From positions 1 through 5,795 of the forward strand of contig CAYOPN010000081.1 of NCBI GenBank assembly GCA_964405835.1: 5,795 bases of DNA. Direction: 5' to 3'. Below the pieces are notes generated by a model. That model did no database searches, was not told where the DNA came from, and worked only from the letters and a program-made list of their open reading frames with translations. Numbering within the stretch: the first letter of the stretch is position 1; every line of letters starts with the position of its first letter. A program made the translations under genes and the position numbers. Source of the stretch: JAJVIP01 sp964405835 (lineage in GTDB: Bacteria; Elusimicrobiota; Elusimicrobia; F11). This document shows, piece by piece, positions 5,478-5,795 of the stretch.

Positions 5478-5795
5478 GCGACGAAGTCGCCGACTTCTGT
5501 GGTCGACATTCCCATCTTGCCGGCCGCCAAACTTTTAATCTTTCCAGATTGAAGCGCTTTGTAGACGGCGGCTTCAATTGCGTTCCCCGCCTCGGATTGA
5601 CCGACCTCCGTGAGCAACATTCCGCCCGCGCAAATCGCGGCCAGCGGGTTGATGACGTTTTTGCCGGTGTATTTGGGCGCGGAACCGCCGATGGGCTCAA
5701 ACATGGAAACACCTTGCGGGTTGATGTTGCCGCCCGCCGCAATACCCATGCCGCCTTGGACCATGGCGCCCAAGTCCGTGATGATATCGCCGAAC
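5465..5795 (-). CDS. leuB: 3-isopropylmalate dehydrogenase, C-terminal part (runs off right edge)
   Basis: The last 109 or so residues of a member of the isocitrate/isopropylmalate dehydrogenase family; the gene begins beyond the window. The enzyme oxidises and decarboxylates 3-isopropylmalate with NAD in leucine biosynthesis, in the cytoplasm. The visible part opens with FGDIITDLGAMVQGG, which carries the Asp residues that help bind the metal and substrate in this family. It is followed by GGNINPQGVSMFEPIGGSAP and GKNVINPLAAICAGGMLL, the nucleotide-binding loop region. The C-terminus ends EVGDFVASLI, as is usual. The GGSAPKYTGKN form favours an NAD-linked isopropylmalate or homoisocitrate type enzyme over NADP-isocitrate dehydrogenase, though the discriminating N-terminal helix is missing. 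Codon 5773-5771 is an internal TTG (Leu), not a start, because the conserved FGDIITD lies upstream in frame. Its TAA overlaps the convergent dehydrogenase's TAG by three bases. Confidence 0.86.
   Translation of the reverse strand, partial: FGDIITDLGAMVQGGMGIAAGGNINPQGVSMFEPIGGSAPKYTGKNVINPLAAICAGGMLLTEVGQSEAGNAIEAAVYKALQSGKIKSLAAGKMGMSTTEVGDFVASLI

Noticed and set aside
5465..5795. NADP-dependent isocitrate dehydrogenase in place of isopropylmalate dehydrogenase
   Set aside because: The visible C-terminal motifs (MFEPIGGSAPKYTGKN, NPLAAI) match the LeuB-like branch better; some doubt remains because the substrate-specifying N-terminal part is outside the window.
1..5795. CRISPR arrays, tRNA or rRNA genes, insertion sequences or attachment sites
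   Set aside because: I saw no repeat-spacer pattern, no RNA gene fold, no transposase and no terminal inverted repeats; nearly all of the window is coding.

Overview
The window (about 55% G+C by eye) holds seven genes, all closely packed. It looks like a Gram-negative (diderm) chromosome: there are Sec signal peptides, periplasmic domains and OmpA-type peptidoglycan-binding domains. The phylum cannot be fixed from this stretch. The style of the isopropylmalate dehydrogenase and the unusual motor genes would suit an uncultivated or deep-branching diderm lineage, but that is only an inference.

Positions 1-4339, all on the minus strand, form one five-gene operon read right to left: a secreted TPR protein (4339-3401), a fusion of the C-terminal part of the flagellar MS-ring protein FliF with the motor-switch protein FliG (3417-1702), a MotA stator subunit (1702-899), a complete MotB (902-249), and a second MotB-like gene (262 to beyond the left edge). 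Every neighbouring pair overlaps by 1 to 17 bases, so the genes are probably translationally coupled and their products probably work together. In effect the operon encodes a proton- or sodium-driven stator (one A subunit, two B subunits) and a minimal membrane-embedded rotor made from one polypeptide. No flagellar export, rod, hook or filament gene is seen in this window. The rotor protein also lacks the N-terminal membrane anchor and most periplasmic ring domains of a real FliF. The main hypothesis is a rotary or force-generating envelope motor that does not drive a flagellum, perhaps for gliding or envelope work.

Positions 4340-4433 are a 94-base divergent intergenic region with the start signals of the motor operon and of a plus-strand gene. 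That gene (4434-5468) encodes a medium-chain dehydrogenase/reductase of the quinone-oxidoreductase type. It has lost the catalytic zinc ligands but keeps most of the structural zinc lobe.

Positions 5465-5795 hold the C-terminal part of a minus-strand 3-isopropylmalate dehydrogenase (leuB) that runs off the right edge. Its stop codon overlaps that of the dehydrogenase tail to tail, and a weak hairpin plus T-tract sits at the junction. These two genes look like ordinary metabolism and show no evident link to the motor operon.
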